Shown: positions 1-10,947, counted from the first letter of the stretch. The stretch is 64,000 nucleotides of DNA from Parahaliea aestuarii (GCF_008064635.1 NZ_VRYZ01000001.1:372001-436000); one strand, 5' to 3'. Numbers and translations are program-made. The notes: generated by a model not told the origin, from the sequence alone.

Positions 1-84
1 GATAGCGGCGCATCCAGTGGCACCGACAAGGCCGGCGGCGACAAGAAAAGCAGCGGCGAGAGCAAGAGCAGCGCTCCCGCCTGA
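1..84 (+). CDS. C-terminal end of an upstream protein, possibly FmdB-type zinc ribbon (partial)
   Basis: Frame 1 is open from the window edge to a TGA at 82-84 and encodes a 27-residue tail made almost only of Gly, Ser, Lys, Ala and Asp. No domain is visible. FmdB-family (CxxC_CxxC) zinc-ribbon proteins typically end in such a Ser/Lys/Gly tail and are often encoded just before aspS in gammaproteobacteria, so that identity is inferred from position and composition only. The gene stops 52 bases before aspS and may share its transcript. Confidence 0.4.
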   Translation, partial: DSGASSGTDKAGGDKKSSGESKSSAPA

Positions 85-136
85 CACCCGGCTCGCGGCA
101 GCGGGCCTCACCTGACAAGCAATGGATACCTGAGTT

Positions 137-1924
137 ATGCGCAGTCATTATTGTGGCGCCCTTGGCACCGGCAACATCGACGATACCGTCACCCTCTGCG
201 GGTGGGTAGACCGTCGCCGCGACCACGGGGGCGTTATCTTTCTCGATCTGCGCGACCGCGAGGGCATCGTCCAGGTGGTATTCGACCCGGATACCGAGGA
301 GCATTTCCAGCGCGCCGACCGGGTTCGCAGCGAATACGTGCTGAAGGTCACCGGCCGGGTGCGCGCGCGCAGCGATGCCACCGTCAATCCGAATATGGCC
401 ACCGGCGCTATCGAGGTGCTGGGTAAGGAGCTGGAGATTCTCAACAGCGCCGCCACGCCGCCCTTCCAGCTGGACGAGCACACTGCGGTGGGCGAGGACG
501 TGCGGCTGAAGCATCGCTACATGGACCTGCGCCGCCCCGAGATGCAGGCCAAGCTGATGCTGCGCGCCCGCATCACTTCCGCCGTGCGCCAGTTCCTCGA
601 CAGCGAAGGCTTCCTCGACATCGAGACCCCAATCCTGACCCGCGCCACGCCCGAGGGCGCCCGCGACTACCTGGTGCCGAGCCGCACCCACCCGGGGCAC
701 TTCTTTGCCCTGCCGCAGTCGCCGCAGTTGTTCAAGCAGCTGTTGATGGTGTCCGGCTTCGACCGCTACTACCAGGTCGCCAAGTGCTTCCGCGACGAGG
801 ACCTGCGCGCTGACCGCCAGCCGGAATTCACCCAGATCGATATCGAGACCTCCTTCCTCGATGAAGACGCGATCATGGGCATCACCGAGCGCATGATCCG
901 CGAGCTGTTCCAGAGTGTGCTGGATGTGGAGCTGGGTGACTTCCCTCACATGACCTACGCAGAGGCCATGGACCGCTTTGGTTCCGACAAGCCGGACCTG
1001 CGCATCGCGCTGGAACTGGTGAGTGTCGACGACCTGATGCAGCAGGTCGATTTCAAGGTGTTCCGCGGCCCCGCCGATGACCCCGACGGTCGCGTGGCGG
1101 CCCTGAAGGTACCGGGCGGCGCCAGTATCAGCCGCAAGGAAATCGACGATTACACCAGGTACGTGTCCATTTACGGCGCCCGCGGTCTGGCCTGGATCAA
1201 GGTCAACGATCTGGCGGCCGGTGTTGAAGGTTTGCAGTCCCCCATCCTCAAGTTCATGCCGGAGGACGTGGTACAGCAGATGATGGCGCGCCTGGAGGCG
1301 AAGGACGGCGACATCATCTTCTTCGGCGCCGACAAGACCGGCGTGGTCAACGAGTCCCTTGGCGCCCTGCGCCTGAAGGTGGCCGAGGATCAGGGCCTGG
1401 TGGCCGCGGGCTGGGCGCCGCTGTGGGTGGTGGACTTCCCCATGTTCGAGGACGATGGCAACGGTGGCTGGACACCTCTGCACCACCCCTTCACCGCGCC
1501 GTCCTGCAGCCCTGAAGAACTCAAGGCCAACCCCGGTACCGCCCTGTCGCGGGCCTACGACATGGTGCTGAATGGCACCGAACTGGGCGGCGGCAGTGTG
1601 CGCATCCACCAGCGCGATATGCAGGAGACGGTGTTCCAGATTCTGGGCATCGATGAGGCCGAGGCCGAGGAGAAATTCGGCTTCCTGCTCAACGCCCTGA
1701 AGTACGGTGCGCCGCCCCATGGTGGCCTGGCTTTCGGTCTCGACCGCCTGGTCATGCTGATGACCGGTGCCACCTCGATTCGCGAAGTGATCGCCTTCCC
1801 GAAAACCCAGACGGCGGCCTGTGTAATGACCGACGCCCCCGGTGAGGTGGCTGCCCAGCAGCTGCGTGAACTGAATATCCGCCTGCGCCAGAAACAACAG
1901 GAGCAGCCGGCCCAGGGCGAGTAA
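137..1924 (+). CDS. aspS: Aspartate-tRNA ligase
   Basis: Class II aminoacyl-tRNA synthetase that charges tRNA-Asp with aspartate in the cytoplasm. At 595 aa it has the normal bacterial length. An N-terminal OB-fold anticodon-binding domain (about residues 1-105) is followed by the catalytic domain with motif 2 around residues 214-233 ([14 protein letters not shown]) and motif 3 near 530-545 ([12 protein letters not shown]), with the bacterial GAD insertion between them. His30 in the RRRDHGG segment matches the position associated with relaxed, non-discriminating AspRS in Pseudomonas; whether this enzyme also charges tRNA-Asn is not determinable here. It lies 15 bases upstream of yebC, probably co-transcribed. 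Confidence 0.97.
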   Translation: MRSHYCGALGTGNIDDTVTLCGWVDRRRDHGGVIFLDLRDREGIVQVVFDPDTEEHFQRADRVRSEYVLKVTGRVRARSDATVNPNMATGAIEVLGKELEILNSAATPPFQLDEHTAVGEDVRLKHRYMDLRRPEMQAKLMLRARITSAVRQFLDSEGFLDIETPILTRATPEGARDYLVPSRTHPGHFFALPQSPQLFKQLLMVSGFDRYYQVAKCFRDEDLRADRQPEFTQIDIETSFLDEDAIMGITERMIRELFQSVLDVELGDFPHMTYAEAMDRFGSDKPDLRIALELVSVDDLMQQVDFKVFRGPADDPDGRVAALKVPGGASISRKEIDDYTRYVSIYGARGLAWIKVNDLAAGVEGLQSPILKFMPEDVVQQMMARLEAKDGDIIFFGADKTGVVNESLGALRLKVAEDQGLVAAGWAPLWVVDFPMFEDDGNGGWTPLHHPFTAPSCSPEELKANPGTALSRAYDMVLNGTELGGGSVRIHQRDMQETVFQILGIDEAEAEEKFGFLLNALKYGAPPHGGLAFGLDRLVMLMTGATSIREVIAFPKTQTAACVMTDAPGEVAAQQLRELNIRLRQKQQEQPAQGE

Positions 1925-1939
1925 AGGAAGGGAGGACGC

Positions 1940-2683
1940 ATGGCTGGCCATAGCAAGTGGGCCAACATCAAGCACCGCAAGGCGGCCCAGGACGCCAGGC
2001 GGGGCAAGATCTTCACCAAACTGATCCGTGAACTGGTGGTGGCCGCCAGGCAGGGCGGCCCCCTGCCGGAAGACAATCCGCGCCTGCGCGCGGCGGTGGA
2101 CAAGGCCCTGGGTGCCAACATGACCCGGGACACCATCGACCGCGCCATCGCCCGCGGGGCCGGCAACAACGATGCCGACAACATGGATGAGCTCACCTAC
2201 GAGGGCTATGCCCCGGGTGGTGTGGCCGTGTTGGTGGAAGTGATGACCGACAATCGCAACCGCACCGTGGCGGAGGTGCGCCACGCCTTCAGCAAGCGCG
2301 GCGGCAACCTGGGGACCGACGGCTCCGTGGCCTACCTGTTCAGTAAAAAAGGCCAGATCAGCTTCGCCCCTGGCGCCGATGAAGAGGCTGTTATGGAGGT
2401 CGCGCTGGAGGCCGGCGCCGAGGATATCGAGGCCAATGACGACGGCTCCATCGATGTCACCACGCCCTGGGAACAGTTCGGTGCGGTGAAGCTCGCCCTG
2501 GAGCAGGCAGATCTGCAGCCGGAAGGTGGCGAAGTCACCATGGTGGCCTCGACCACAGTGCCGCTGGACGCCGATAGCGCCGGCACGGTACTGGGCCTGG
2601 TGGACGCGCTGGAGGACCTGGACGATGTGCAAAACGTCTACACCAACGCGGACATCCCCGACGAGGTCTACGCAAGCCTCTGA
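1940..2683 (+). CDS. yebC: YebC/PmpR family protein
   Basis: 247-aa member of the YebC/PmpR/TACO1 family, starting with the family signature [14 protein letters not shown] and matching full length. Members have been described as DNA-binding regulators (PmpR in Pseudomonas) and as factors that relieve ribosome stalling. The sequence alone does not separate the two roles. The start is supported by a GGAGG 4-8 bases upstream. It sits between aspS and the ruv genes, the order known from Pseudomonas. Confidence 0.95.
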   Translation: MAGHSKWANIKHRKAAQDARRGKIFTKLIRELVVAARQGGPLPEDNPRLRAAVDKALGANMTRDTIDRAIARGAGNNDADNMDELTYEGYAPGGVAVLVEVMTDNRNRTVAEVRHAFSKRGGNLGTDGSVAYLFSKKGQISFAPGADEEAVMEVALEAGAEDIEANDDGSIDVTTPWEQFGAVKLALEQADLQPEGGEVTMVASTTVPLDADSAGTVLGLVDALEDLDDVQNVYTNADIPDEVYASL

Positions 2684-2704
2684 ATCCCCTGTTTTCCGGG
2701 GTTT
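2683..2704 (+). terminator. Weak intrinsic terminator after yebC
   Basis: AATCCCC and GGGGTTT can pair across an eight-base loop directly after the yebC stop codon. The T-run is only three bases, so termination would be partial. It separates the aspS-yebC unit from the SOS-controlled ruv genes. Confidence 0.45.
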
Positions 2705-2739
2705 GCGCGGCTTCAGCTAGTGCGCACGCAGGCTGGATG

Positions 2740-2755
2740 CTGTATATATGTACAG
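2740..2755. promoter_or_regulatory. LexA (SOS) box upstream of ruvC
   Basis: CTGTATATATGTACAG fits the gammaproteobacterial LexA consensus CTGT-N8-ACAG, with an AT-alternating core. It is centred about 40 bases before the ruvC start. Control of ruv genes by LexA is established in other bacteria, and here it would cover ruvC, ruvA and ruvB and perhaps read into ybgC-tol. Confidence 0.85.
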
Positions 2756-2787
2756 AATAAGCAGACAGGCAGCGGGCAGCGCAATCT

Positions 2788-3306
2788 ATGGCGGTCATCC
2801 TGGGGATAGACCCCGGCTCACGAAAAACCGGCTTCGGCATTATTCACTTCGAGGGTGGGCGATCCGAGTACATCACCAGTGGCGTTATCCGCCTGTCGGC
2901 GGGGGAGCTGCCAGAGCGCCTCGGGGTTATTCACGCCAGCTTGACCGAGCTGATTGAGTTGCACTGTCCGCAGCAGCTCGCCATCGAGCAGGTCTTTATG
3001 GCCAAGAGCGCGGGTTCCGCACTCAAGCTGGGGCAGGCGAGAGGCGCCGCCATCGTCGCCTGTGTGGCACAGCAGATGGCTGTTTCCGAATACTCGGCGC
3101 GCCAGATCAAGCAGTCCGTGGTGGGTACCGGCGCCGCCGACAAGGCCCAGGTGCAGCACATGGTCAAGGTCCTGCTGAAGCTGCCGGCGGAGCCCCAGGA
3201 GGATGCCGCCGACGCCCTGGCCGCCGCCCTGTGTCACGCTCACACCCAACAAAGTATGATCAGCATGGCCGGCGCCACCTCAGTGCGCCGGCGCCGCATT
3301 CGCTAG
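2788..3306 (+). CDS. ruvC: Crossover junction endodeoxyribonuclease RuvC
   Basis: 172-aa Holliday-junction resolvase that nicks symmetrically across four-way junctions after RuvAB branch migration. The acidic catalytic residues are visible: Asp8 in the N-terminal GIDPGS motif, Glu in AIEQVF, and the paired Asp residues in EDAADALA. It is first in the ruvC-ruvA-ruvB run and follows the LexA box. The ATG at 2788 gives the standard N-terminus ([10 protein letters not shown]). Confidence 0.97.
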   Translation: MAVILGIDPGSRKTGFGIIHFEGGRSEYITSGVIRLSAGELPERLGVIHASLTELIELHCPQQLAIEQVFMAKSAGSALKLGQARGAAIVACVAQQMAVSEYSARQIKQSVVGTGAADKAQVQHMVKVLLKLPAEPQEDAADALAAALCHAHTQQSMISMAGATSVRRRRIR

Positions 3307-3337
3307 GCTTATTAAAGTACAGGTAGAGAAGCAGTTT

Positions 3338-3952
3338 ATGATTGGCAGGATTCGCGGCACTCTCATCCACAAGCAGCCCCCGGAGATCCTGGTGGAGGTG
3401 GCCGGTGTGGGTTACGAACTGCAGGTGCCGATGACCACCCTGTTCCAGTTGCCGGCGCTGGGTAAAGAAGTGGCGCTGGTCACGCACTTTGTAGTGCGCG
3501 AAGACGCCCAGCAGCTCTTCGGTTTTATCGACGAGCGCGACCGCGGCCTGTTCCGCCAGCTGATCAAGGTCAGCGGTGTCGGCCCCAAGCTGGCCCTGAC
3601 CATCCTCTCCGGCATGGACGCCAGCAGTTTCGCCCGCTGCGTGCAGCAGGGAGATATTTCCTCGCTGGTGGCGCTGCCCGGTGTCGGCAAGAAAACCGCC
3701 GAGCGCCTGCTGGTGGAGATGCGCGACAAGCTCAAGGGCTGGCTGGACGAAATGGGGGAGGGCGCTGGCAGTGCAGGTATCGCCGCGGTGGCGCGCCCGG
3801 CCAGCAAGGTCGCCGACGCAGAGGGCGCCCTGGTCGCCCTGGGCTATAAGCCCGCCGAGGCCGCCCGCGCGGTGGCGGCGGTGAACGACGACGGTGTCGA
3901 CAACAGCGAAGAACTGATTCGCCGCGCCCTGAAATCCATGGTCAGCGGTTGA
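3338..3952 (+). CDS. ruvA: Holliday junction branch migration protein RuvA
   Basis: 204-aa junction-binding subunit that forms tetramers on the DNA crossover and loads RuvB. The N-terminal OB fold (MIGRIRGTL) is followed by two helix-hairpin-helix segments (VSGVGPKLA near residue 80 and [12 protein letters not shown] near 115) and the small C-terminal RuvB-contacting domain. It lies 31 bases after ruvC and 13 before ruvB. Confidence 0.97.
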   Translation: MIGRIRGTLIHKQPPEILVEVAGVGYELQVPMTTLFQLPALGKEVALVTHFVVREDAQQLFGFIDERDRGLFRQLIKVSGVGPKLALTILSGMDASSFARCVQQGDISSLVALPGVGKKTAERLLVEMRDKLKGWLDEMGEGAGSAGIAAVARPASKVADAEGALVALGYKPAEAARAVAAVNDDGVDNSEELIRRALKSMVSG

Positions 3953-3965
3953 TTGAGCGGCCACC

Positions 3966-5042
3966 ATGATTGAAACCGATCGCCTGATTGCACCCGCCGC
4001 CCGTGAACGCGAGGATGCCCTGGATCGCGCTATCCGCCCCAAAAGCCTGGCCGAATACGTGGGCCAGCCGGCCGTGCGCGAGCAGATGTCCATCTTCCTG
4101 GAGGCCGCCCGCGGTCGCGGCGAGCCACTGGACCACACCCTGATTTTTGGCCCGCCGGGTCTCGGTAAAACTACCCTGGCCAGCATTATCGCCAACGAGA
4201 TGGGGGTGTCCCTGAAAACCACCTCTGGCCCGGTGCTGGAGAAGGCCGGTGACATCGCCGCGTTGATGACCAACCTCGAACCTGGCGATGTGCTGTTTAT
4301 CGACGAGATCCACCGCCTCAGCCCCTTCGTGGAAGAGGTACTGTACCCGGCGATGGAAGACTACCAGCTCGACATCATGATCGGTGAAGGGCCCGCGGCG
4401 CGCTCTATCAAGCTGGATCTGCCGCCCTTTACCCTGGTGGGTGCCACCACCCGCGCCGGCCTGCTGACTTCGCCGCTGCGGGATCGCTTCGGCATCGTGC
4501 AGCGTCTGGAGTTCTACCAGGTGGCGGATCTCGCCCATATTGTCGAGCGCTCCGCCCATATTCTGGGTATCGGCATCGACCCGGAGGGCGCGGCGGAGAT
4601 CGCCTGTCGCGCTCGCGGTACGCCGCGCATTGCCAACCGCCTGCTGCGGCGGGTGCGGGACTACGCCGAAGTGCGCGCCGACGGCACCATCACCGCCGCG
4701 GTGGCCGACAAGGCCCTGGACCTGCTGAGTGTCGACAACCGTGGCTTTGATCACCAGGATCGTCGCCTGCTGCTGGCCATGATCGAGAAATTCGACGGTG
4801 GCCCGGTGGGCGTGGACAGCCTGGCGGCGGCGATTTCCGAGGAGCGCGGCACCATCGAGGATGTGCTGGAGCCCTACCTGATCCAGCAGGGCTACATGGT
4901 GCGCACGCCCCGCGGTCGCATGGTTACCCGCAATGCCTATCTGCATTTTGGTTTGCCGGCGCCGAGGGCGGGCCAGGCAGAGCCAAACCTCTCCCTCGAC
5001 CTCAGTGCCGGCGAGCCCGAAGCAGAGAGCGGCGAGCCGTGA
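3966..5042 (+). CDS. ruvB: Holliday junction DNA helicase RuvB
   Basis: 358-aa AAA+ motor for branch migration. It shows Walker A (GPPGLGKTT, about residue 60), Walker B (FIDEIH, about 112), the sensor/arginine-finger region ([18 protein letters not shown]) and a C-terminal winged helix ([16 protein letters not shown]). Its TGA overlaps the GTG start of the next gene by four bases, so the thioesterase and Tol genes are probably translationally coupled to ruv. Confidence 0.97.
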   Translation: MIETDRLIAPAAREREDALDRAIRPKSLAEYVGQPAVREQMSIFLEAARGRGEPLDHTLIFGPPGLGKTTLASIIANEMGVSLKTTSGPVLEKAGDIAALMTNLEPGDVLFIDEIHRLSPFVEEVLYPAMEDYQLDIMIGEGPAARSIKLDLPPFTLVGATTRAGLLTSPLRDRFGIVQRLEFYQVADLAHIVERSAHILGIGIDPEGAAEIACRARGTPRIANRLLRRVRDYAEVRADGTITAAVADKALDLLSVDNRGFDHQDRRLLLAMIEKFDGGPVGVDSLAAAISEERGTIEDVLEPYLIQQGYMVRTPRGRMVTRNAYLHFGLPAPRAGQAEPNLSLDLSAGEPEAESGEP

Positions 5043-5470
5043 GCGGGGCGGAATTTTCCTATAAGCTGCGGGTCTACATTGAGGACACCGATGCCGGCGG
5101 CATCGTGTACTACGTGAACTACCTGAAATTCATGGAGCGGGCGCGTACCGAGATGATGCGCGCTCTGGGTTTCGGCAAGGATTACATATTTAACCACGAC
5201 CTCATGTTCGTGGTGCGCGACGTGGCGGTGCAGTACCGGCTGCCGGCGCAACTGGACGACGAACTGGAGGCAACCGCGACAATCAGGGAATTGCGCGGGG
5301 CCACCATGCGTCTACACCAGACGGTAAAGCGCGACGGCCGGCCACTGGCCGAGGGTGAAGTGACCATCGCCTGTGTCGATCGCGCGGGAGTGAAGCCGCG
5401 GCGCCTGCCGCGGGAGATGCTGGAGCGGCTGCGGACAGCGCAGGCCGCCGGGACTGAAGGGGAACCCTGA
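5039..5470 (+). CDS. ybgC: Tol-Pal-associated acyl-CoA thioesterase YbgC
   Basis: 143-aa hot-dog thioesterase. The catalytic Asp lies in the signature [22 protein letters not shown]. YbgC hydrolyses short acyl-CoA or acyl-ACP and is encoded with tol-pal in most proteobacteria. Start is GTG, overlapping the ruvB stop (GTGA). The stop is immediately followed by the GTG of tolQ. Confidence 0.94.
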   Translation: MSGAEFSYKLRVYIEDTDAGGIVYYVNYLKFMERARTEMMRALGFGKDYIFNHDLMFVVRDVAVQYRLPAQLDDELEATATIRELRGATMRLHQTVKRDGRPLAEGEVTIACVDRAGVKPRRLPREMLERLRTAQAAGTEGEP

Positions 5471-6181
5471 GTGGAAGAACAACTGAGTTTGATAGACCTG
5501 GTGCTGCACGCCAGCTTCACCGTGCAACTGGTGATGCTGATCCTACTGCTGGCATCGATGCTGTCCTGGTACATGATCGTCCAGCGCGCTATCTATTTCC
5601 GCAACTCGCAGGATGACATGATCCGTTTCGAGGAGCAGTTCTGGTCGGGCATAGACCTGTCCCAGCTCTACCGCGAGGGTAACGAGCGCGCCGCCGACGG
5701 CCAGACCATCGTCGGCATGGAGAGCATCTTCCGCGCCGGTTTCAAGGAGTTTTCCCGCCTGGCCCAACAGCAGGGTATGGATTCCGAGGCGGTGATCGAG
5801 GGTTCCCGCCGCGTCATGCGGGTGGCCATGCTGCGGGAGGAGGAGCGCCTGGAACGGCACCTGCCCTTCCTCGCCTCGGTGGGCTCCACCAGCCCCTATA
5901 TCGGCCTGTTCGGCACGGTGTGGGGCATCATGCACTCCTTCCGCGGCCTGGCCAACGCCACCCAGGCTACCCTGGCCACCGTGGCGCCGGGGATTTCCGA
6001 AGCCCTGATCGCCACCGCCATGGGCCTGTTCGCGGCAATTCCGGCAGTTATGGCCTATAACCGCTTCGCCGCCAAGGTGGACATGTTCACCAACCGCTAC
6101 GACACCTTTGTCGATGAGTTTTCCAGTATTCTCTACCGCCAGGCCTACGCCCTGCGGTCCCGCGAGAAGAAGGCGGGCTAG
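5471..6181 (+). CDS. tolQ: Tol-Pal system protein TolQ
   Basis: 236-aa inner-membrane proton-channel subunit of the TolQRA complex that energises outer-membrane constriction during division. It has an N-terminal membrane helix (about residues 15-38) and two further helices within the MotA/ExbB domain, including the conserved stretch around GLFGTVWGIMHSF and the ATAMGLFAAIPAV segment. GTG start with no gap after ybgC. Confidence 0.96.
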   Translation: MEEQLSLIDLVLHASFTVQLVMLILLLASMLSWYMIVQRAIYFRNSQDDMIRFEEQFWSGIDLSQLYREGNERAADGQTIVGMESIFRAGFKEFSRLAQQQGMDSEAVIEGSRRVMRVAMLREEERLERHLPFLASVGSTSPYIGLFGTVWGIMHSFRGLANATQATLATVAPGISEALIATAMGLFAAIPAVMAYNRFAAKVDMFTNRYDTFVDEFSSILYRQAYALRSREKKAG

Positions 6182-6190
6182 GAGCGCATC

Positions 6191-6622
6191 GTGGGGAGAT
6201 CCAGTAAAAAACACCGGCCCATGGCCGAAATCAACGTGGTGCCCTACATCGACGTGATGCTGGTGCTGCTGATCATCTTCATGGTGACGGCGCCGATGCT
6301 GATGCAGGGGGTCAAGGTCGAGCTGCCCGAGGCCAATGCGGCACCGGTGGAAGATCAGGACAGTGAACCGCTGATTGTGTCGGTGGATGCCAGCGGCCAG
6401 TTCTTCCTCAATATCGGCGGCGACGAGAAGCAGGCAATCAGCCTGGCGACCGTGCGCGAGCGGGTGTCTACCGTGATGCGCCGCAGTCCCGAGAAGCCGG
6501 TGCTGGTATGGGGTGACCAGGCGGTGGCCTATGGCACCGTGGTCACCGTGATGGCCGCTTTGCAGGAGGCGGGCGCCCCCAGCGTTGGCCTGGTGACCGA
6601 GAGCCCCGAGAACCCGCAGTGA
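6191..6622 (+). CDS. tolR: Tol-Pal system protein TolR
   Basis: 143-aa ExbD/TolR protein with one N-terminal transmembrane helix carrying the proton-relay Asp (VVPYIDVMLVLLIIFMV, about residues 18-35) and a periplasmic domain. It pairs with TolQ. GTG start; the 3' end overlaps tolA by four bases (GTGA), indicating coupled translation. Confidence 0.95.
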   Translation: MGRSSKKHRPMAEINVVPYIDVMLVLLIIFMVTAPMLMQGVKVELPEANAAPVEDQDSEPLIVSVDASGQFFLNIGGDEKQAISLATVRERVSTVMRRSPEKPVLVWGDQAVAYGTVVTVMAALQEAGAPSVGLVTESPENPQ

Positions 6623-7395
6623 GCGCTTCCGTCTACGCCAGGCCCGTCCAGCCGCGCATCGTGCTGCGACCGACCCTGGCGACCATTGCCCTGCACGGCC
6701 TGGTGATCTACCTGCTCACTGCCAACTGGCATGCCTTTGAGGACAAGACCATCACCGCCAAGGTGGTGCCCAAGGTGATTGATGCCAAGTTGGTGGAATT
6801 GAGCGAGGTCATGCCGAAAAAGCCGGAACCCAAGCCGCCGGCGCCAAAGCCCGCTCCCAAGCCGGAGCCGAAGCCGCAACCTAAACCCGAGCCGAAGCCG
6901 GCCGCACCGAAACCTGAACCGAAACCTCAGCCCAAGCCGGTGGAAAAGAAGCCCGAGCCGAAGCCGCAACCCAAGCCGGAGGAAAAGAAACCCGACCCGG
7001 GCCCCAGCCGCGAGGAACTGCTGCGCCAGCAGCGTGAAGATATGGCGCGCACCATGGCCCAGGAAGAGGCGGCCCGCGCCGCGGCCACCGCCGATGAAAT
7101 GGCCGCCAGCTTCGCCGCCCTGATCCAGCGCACGGTGGTTGGCTACTGGAGCCGGCCGCCCAGTGCCCGCAATGGCATGGAAGTCCTGCTACAGTTGCAG
7201 TTGATTCCCACCGGGGAGATTGTCAGCGTGACGGTGCTCAAGAGCAGCGGCGACACCGCCTTCGACCGCTCCGCGATCAACGCGGTGGAGAAGGCCGGCC
7301 GCTTCCCGGAGCTGCAGAAGCTGCCACAGCGCAAATTTGAAGAAACCTTCAGGCGATTCCGCCTGCTGTTCCGACCAGAGGACCTGCGATACTAA
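6619..7395 (+). CDS. tolA: Tol-Pal system protein TolA
   Basis: 258-aa bridging protein with one N-terminal membrane helix, a long periplasmic linker dominated by Pro-Lys-Pro-Glu repeats (about residues 70-130) in place of the Ala-rich helix seen in enterics, a short helical segment, and a C-terminal TonB/TolA-like domain ending [14 protein letters not shown]. It links TolQR to Pal at the outer membrane. GTG start inside the tolR stop; its TAA overlaps the tolB ATG by one base. Confidence 0.93.
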   Translation: MSASVYARPVQPRIVLRPTLATIALHGLVIYLLTANWHAFEDKTITAKVVPKVIDAKLVELSEVMPKKPEPKPPAPKPAPKPEPKPQPKPEPKPAAPKPEPKPQPKPVEKKPEPKPQPKPEEKKPDPGPSREELLRQQREDMARTMAQEEAARAAATADEMAASFAALIQRTVVGYWSRPPSARNGMEVLLQLQLIPTGEIVSVTVLKSSGDTAFDRSAINAVEKAGRFPELQKLPQRKFEETFRRFRLLFRPEDLRY

Positions 7396-8681
7396 TGATA
7401 CGGATACTACTGAGCCTGGTACTGACCCTCGCCGCCTTTGCAGCGCGCGCCGAACTGGTCATCGAGATTACCCAGGGTGTGGACAACCCCACTGCCATTG
7501 CAGTGGCCCCCTTCGACTGGCAGAACGGCGGTGCCGCGCCGGAGGATATTGCCATGGTGGTTCAGGGCGATCTCGCCCGCAGCGGTCAGTTCGCACCGGT
7601 GGATCGCAAGGACATGCTGGGTCGCCCCAGCACCGAAAAAGAGGTGTTCTACCGCGACTGGCGCGCCATCAGTGCCGAATACCTGCTGATCGGAAGGGTG
7701 TCCGGCACCGAACAGATGAAAATCGAGTACGAACTCTTCGACGTCAATCGCCAGACCAAAGTCTTCAACGGCACGGAAACCGGCCCGGCCAGCGAGGCGC
7801 GCATGCTGGCGCACCGGGTGTCCGACGCCATCTACGAGAAGCTCACCGGCATTCCCGGCGCCTTTGCCACCCGCTTGCTGTACGTGTCGGTGACCCGCAA
7901 CCCCACCGGCAAGGACTACTACCGCCTGACCCTGGCGGACTCCGACGGCGCCCGCCCGATTGTACTGCTGGAGTCCCGCGAACCGATCCTGGCCCCCTCC
8001 TGGTCGCCGGACGGCAAGGAGATCGCCTACGTGTCTTTCGAGACCAGCCGGCCCGCTATCTTCCGCCAGAATCTGGCCACCGGCGCCCGCGAGCAGCTCA
8101 CCAATTTCCAGGGCCTGAACAGCTCCCCGGCCTGGTCGCCGGATGGCGGCACCATGGCCATGGTGCTGTCCAAGGACGGTAGTCCGGACGTCTACCTGAT
8201 GGATCTCGCCAGCAAGCGCCTGACCCGGGTTACCCGGCACTACGCCATCGATACCGAGCCCACCTGGATGCCGGATGGAAAGTCGTTACTTTTCACATCT
8301 GACCGTGGTGGACGGCCGCAAATTTACCGCTATGATCTGCGCAGCGGCACAACCGAGCGGGTAACCTACGAGGGCGCCTATAACGCCCGCGCCCGGGTAG
8401 CCCAGGACGGTCGCAACGTGGTGGTTGTGCACCAGAGCAACGGACGTTTCCATATCGCAATTCACGATCTGGTGACGAACCGTTTGCAGGTGCTCACTTC
8501 CACGGAACTGGACGAAAGTCCGAGTATCGCGCCCAATGGCTCTATGGTACTGTACGCAACGAAGTCGGGAGATCGCGGCATTTTGGCGGCAGTCTCTGTT
8601 GACGGGGGCGTGAAATTCCGGCTGCCGGCTCGCGAAGGCGATGTCAGGGAGCCGGCGTGGTCACCTTATATGAGCCAATAA
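7395..8681 (+). CDS. tolB: Tol-Pal system protein TolB
   Basis: 428-aa periplasmic protein. An N-terminal signal peptide (cleavage after about FAARA) precedes the amino-terminal domain (to about residue 165) and a six-bladed beta-propeller made of WSPDG/WMPDG-type repeats ([33 protein letters not shown]). It binds Pal and TolA. The start is fixed by the one-base overlap with tolA. Confidence 0.96.
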   Translation: MIRILLSLVLTLAAFAARAELVIEITQGVDNPTAIAVAPFDWQNGGAAPEDIAMVVQGDLARSGQFAPVDRKDMLGRPSTEKEVFYRDWRAISAEYLLIGRVSGTEQMKIEYELFDVNRQTKVFNGTETGPASEARMLAHRVSDAIYEKLTGIPGAFATRLLYVSVTRNPTGKDYYRLTLADSDGARPIVLLESREPILAPSWSPDGKEIAYVSFETSRPAIFRQNLATGAREQLTNFQGLNSSPAWSPDGGTMAMVLSKDGSPDVYLMDLASKRLTRVTRHYAIDTEPTWMPDGKSLLFTSDRGGRPQIYRYDLRSGTTERVTYEGAYNARARVAQDGRNVVVVHQSNGRFHIAIHDLVTNRLQVLTSTELDESPSIAPNGSMVLYATKSGDRGILAAVSVDGGVKFRLPAREGDVREPAWSPYMSQ

Positions 8682-8721
8682 GCTCGTTAAAATCAAAGAC
8701 TACACTTTTAAGGATGGGAAT

Positions 8722-9246
8722 ATGAAACATATCAATGTTGCCGGAAAGGCGCTTACGCTGCTGTTCACGGCGGCATTCCTGGTGGCCTGTAGCAGCAGTG
8801 ACACCAAGGAAGACGACGATGCGGCTGCCCGTGCAGCTGCAGCTGCCGCAGCCGCTGAAGAAGCGCAGCGCGCCGCCGCTGCTTCTGCGGAAGCAGAGCA
8901 GCGTCGTCTGCAGGATGCCGTTGCCTCTGTTGGCAACGTCTTCTACTTCGAGTTCGACAGCTCCAACCTGACGCCGGACGCACAGCGCTCTGTTGACGCG
9001 CACGTCGCCCTGCTGAAGACCAACGACAAGACCGTCCGTCTGGAAGGTCACACCGACGAGCGTGGCACCCGTGATTACAACATGGCACTGGGTGAGCGCC
9101 GCGCCAACGCCGTGCGCGATTACATGGTCGCCAACGGTGTTGCCAGCTACCGCATCGAAACCGTCAGCTACGGTGAAGAACAGCCGGTAGCCTACGGTTC
9201 CGGTGAGTCCAACTGGTCCCAGAACCGTCGTGTTGAGCTGAAGTAA
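8722..9246 (+). CDS. pal: Peptidoglycan-associated lipoprotein Pal
   Basis: 174-aa outer-membrane lipoprotein. The signal peptide ends in a lipobox LVAC (Cys about residue 21), then an Ala/Glu-rich linker, then an OmpA-like peptidoglycan-binding domain with the [10 protein letters not shown] and [11 protein letters not shown] motifs. It tethers the outer membrane to peptidoglycan. An AAGGATGGGAAT stretch provides the ribosome-binding site. Confidence 0.97.
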   Translation: MKHINVAGKALTLLFTAAFLVACSSSDTKEDDDAAARAAAAAAAAEEAQRAAAASAEAEQRRLQDAVASVGNVFYFEFDSSNLTPDAQRSVDAHVALLKTNDKTVRLEGHTDERGTRDYNMALGERRANAVRDYMVANGVASYRIETVSYGEEQPVAYGSGESNWSQNRRVELK

Positions 9247-9276
9247 CTTTCTAACGGAAGTAAAACGGAAGAAACA

Positions 9277-10230
9277 ATGCGTCAAAGCGTAAGCAGACTG
9301 CTTGCCGTGAGCGGGCTGGCCCTGGTGGCCAGCCCGTTCTGCTTTACGGTCCAGGCACAGGATTACATCGACGTCGAGGCCGAGCGCCGCGCCCAGGAAC
9401 AATCTGGCGGCAGCGTTGCGGCCCCCGACACCCGGCGCGCCCCCTCTGGCGCCCAGCCATCCAATACCTACCCGGCCACCAGTTACGGGGTCAGTACGGC
9501 TCCAGCTGGCCAGGGGGTTGGCGAGAGCCCGACGCCGGTGGCCGCGGCCCCCGATATGGCGTCAGGTGGTGGCGGGAATATCGGCCAACTGGTGCTCAAG
9601 GTGCAGCAGTTGCAGCAGGAAGTGATGCGCCTCAACGGCATGGTGGAAGAGCAGGCCCACGAGTTGCGCACGCTCAAGTCCCAGAACCTGGAGCGCTATG
9701 TGGACCTGGATCGCCGCGTCAGTGAACTGGCGACGGGTGGTGCTGTATCGCCCGGTGGCGCGGCAGCGGCGGGTGCGGCTGCCGCGATGGCTGACGACAG
9801 CACGCCCACAGTCAGCACCGGTGCCGCCAGTGTCAAGGAGCAGCCCGGTGAAGCCGATGCCTATCGCGCCGCCTATGCCCTGGTGCGCGGCCAGCAGTTT
9901 GACCAGGCCGTGCCCGCCTTCCGCGATTTTCTGCGCCAGTACCCCGGTGGCCGCTATGCCCCCAATGCCTACTACTGGCTGGGTGAGCTCTACCTGGTGG
10001 TGCAGCCGGCGGATCTCGAGTCCTCACGGCAGAATTTCACCCTGCTGCTGGAGGAGTATCCGGACAACGCCAAAGTGCCGGATGCGCTGTACAAGCTCGG
10101 CAGGGTACATTACATGAAGGGGAACCGGGAAAAAGCCCGGGAGTACCTCGATCAGGTTGTACAGGAATACGGCGACAGCAATAACGCCGCGGCCCGCCTG
10201 GCCCAGGATTTTATCAACGAAAACTACTGA
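9277..10230 (+). CDS. cpoB: Cell division coordinator CpoB (YbgF)
   Basis: 317-aa periplasmic protein, last of the tol-pal set. Signal peptide (cleavage after about VQAQ), a Pro/Ala/Gly-rich linker, a coiled coil (about residues 105-150, VLKVQQLQQEVMRLNGMVEEQ) and a C-terminal TPR domain (EADAYRAAYALVRGQQFDQA onward). In E. coli CpoB couples peptidoglycan synthesis to outer-membrane constriction. It is longer than the enteric protein because of the linker. Confidence 0.92.
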   Translation: MRQSVSRLLAVSGLALVASPFCFTVQAQDYIDVEAERRAQEQSGGSVAAPDTRRAPSGAQPSNTYPATSYGVSTAPAGQGVGESPTPVAAAPDMASGGGGNIGQLVLKVQQLQQEVMRLNGMVEEQAHELRTLKSQNLERYVDLDRRVSELATGGAVSPGGAAAAGAAAAMADDSTPTVSTGAASVKEQPGEADAYRAAYALVRGQQFDQAVPAFRDFLRQYPGGRYAPNAYYWLGELYLVVQPADLESSRQNFTLLLEEYPDNAKVPDALYKLGRVHYMKGNREKAREYLDQVVQEYGDSNNAAARLAQDFINENY

Positions 10231-10252
10231 TCACCCAGTAGCCAGCCCCACT

Positions 10253-10945
10253 ATGAACAAGCCGTTGCCACACAGCGACGGCGCCCCCTCCGCCGTGGCG
10301 GAAGGGGCGCTGCGTATTACCGAGATTTTCTATTCCCTGCAGGGGGAAGCCCGCACGGTGGGCCTGCCCACGGTGTTTGTGCGCCTCACCGGCTGCCCGC
10401 TGCGCTGCGTTTACTGCGATACGGCCTATGCCTTCAGCGGCGGCGAGATGATGCCGCTATCGGCCATCCTCGGGCAGGTCGCCGGTTACGCGCCCCGCTA
10501 TGTCACGGTGACCGGTGGCGAGCCCCTGGCCCAGCCCGACTGCCTGCCGCTGCTGCGACAGCTCTGCGACGCCGGCTACGAGGTCTCCCTGGAAACCAGC
10601 GGCGCCCTGCCCGTGGCGGAAGTCGATCCGCGGGTGGTCAAGGTTCTGGATTTGAAAACGCCTGCCTCCGAAGAAGCCCATCGTAACGACTACGGTAACA
10701 TTGCCCACCTGACGCAGCGCGACCAGGTCAAGTTCGTCATCTGCGATCGTGCCGATTACGAATGGGCGCGCTTCAAGCTGGATGAATACCAGCTGGCCGC
10801 CAAAGTCTCCGATGTGCTGTTCTCACCCAGCCACGGCAGCCTGCCGGGGCGGGACCTGGCGGAGTGGATTCTGGCGGACAACCTGCCGGTGCGGATGCAA
10901 CTCCAACTGCACAAATACCTCTGGAACGACGAGCCAGGGCATTGA
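10253..10945 (+). CDS. queE: 7-carboxy-7-deazaguanine synthase QueE
   Basis: 230-aa radical-SAM enzyme converting 6-carboxytetrahydropterin to 7-carboxy-7-deazaguanine in queuosine synthesis. The 4Fe-4S motif CPLRCVYC (Cx3Cx2C) lies near residue 47, preceded by the family signature YSLQGEA, and a TGGEP motif follows. The ATG at 10253 is preferred over an upstream in-frame start that would run inside cpoB. It ends two bases before queC. Confidence 0.94.
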   Translation: MNKPLPHSDGAPSAVAEGALRITEIFYSLQGEARTVGLPTVFVRLTGCPLRCVYCDTAYAFSGGEMMPLSAILGQVAGYAPRYVTVTGGEPLAQPDCLPLLRQLCDAGYEVSLETSGALPVAEVDPRVVKVLDLKTPASEEAHRNDYGNIAHLTQRDQVKFVICDRADYEWARFKLDEYQLAAKVSDVLFSPSHGSLPGRDLAEWILADNLPVRMQLQLHKYLWNDEPGH

Positions 10946-10947
10946 CG

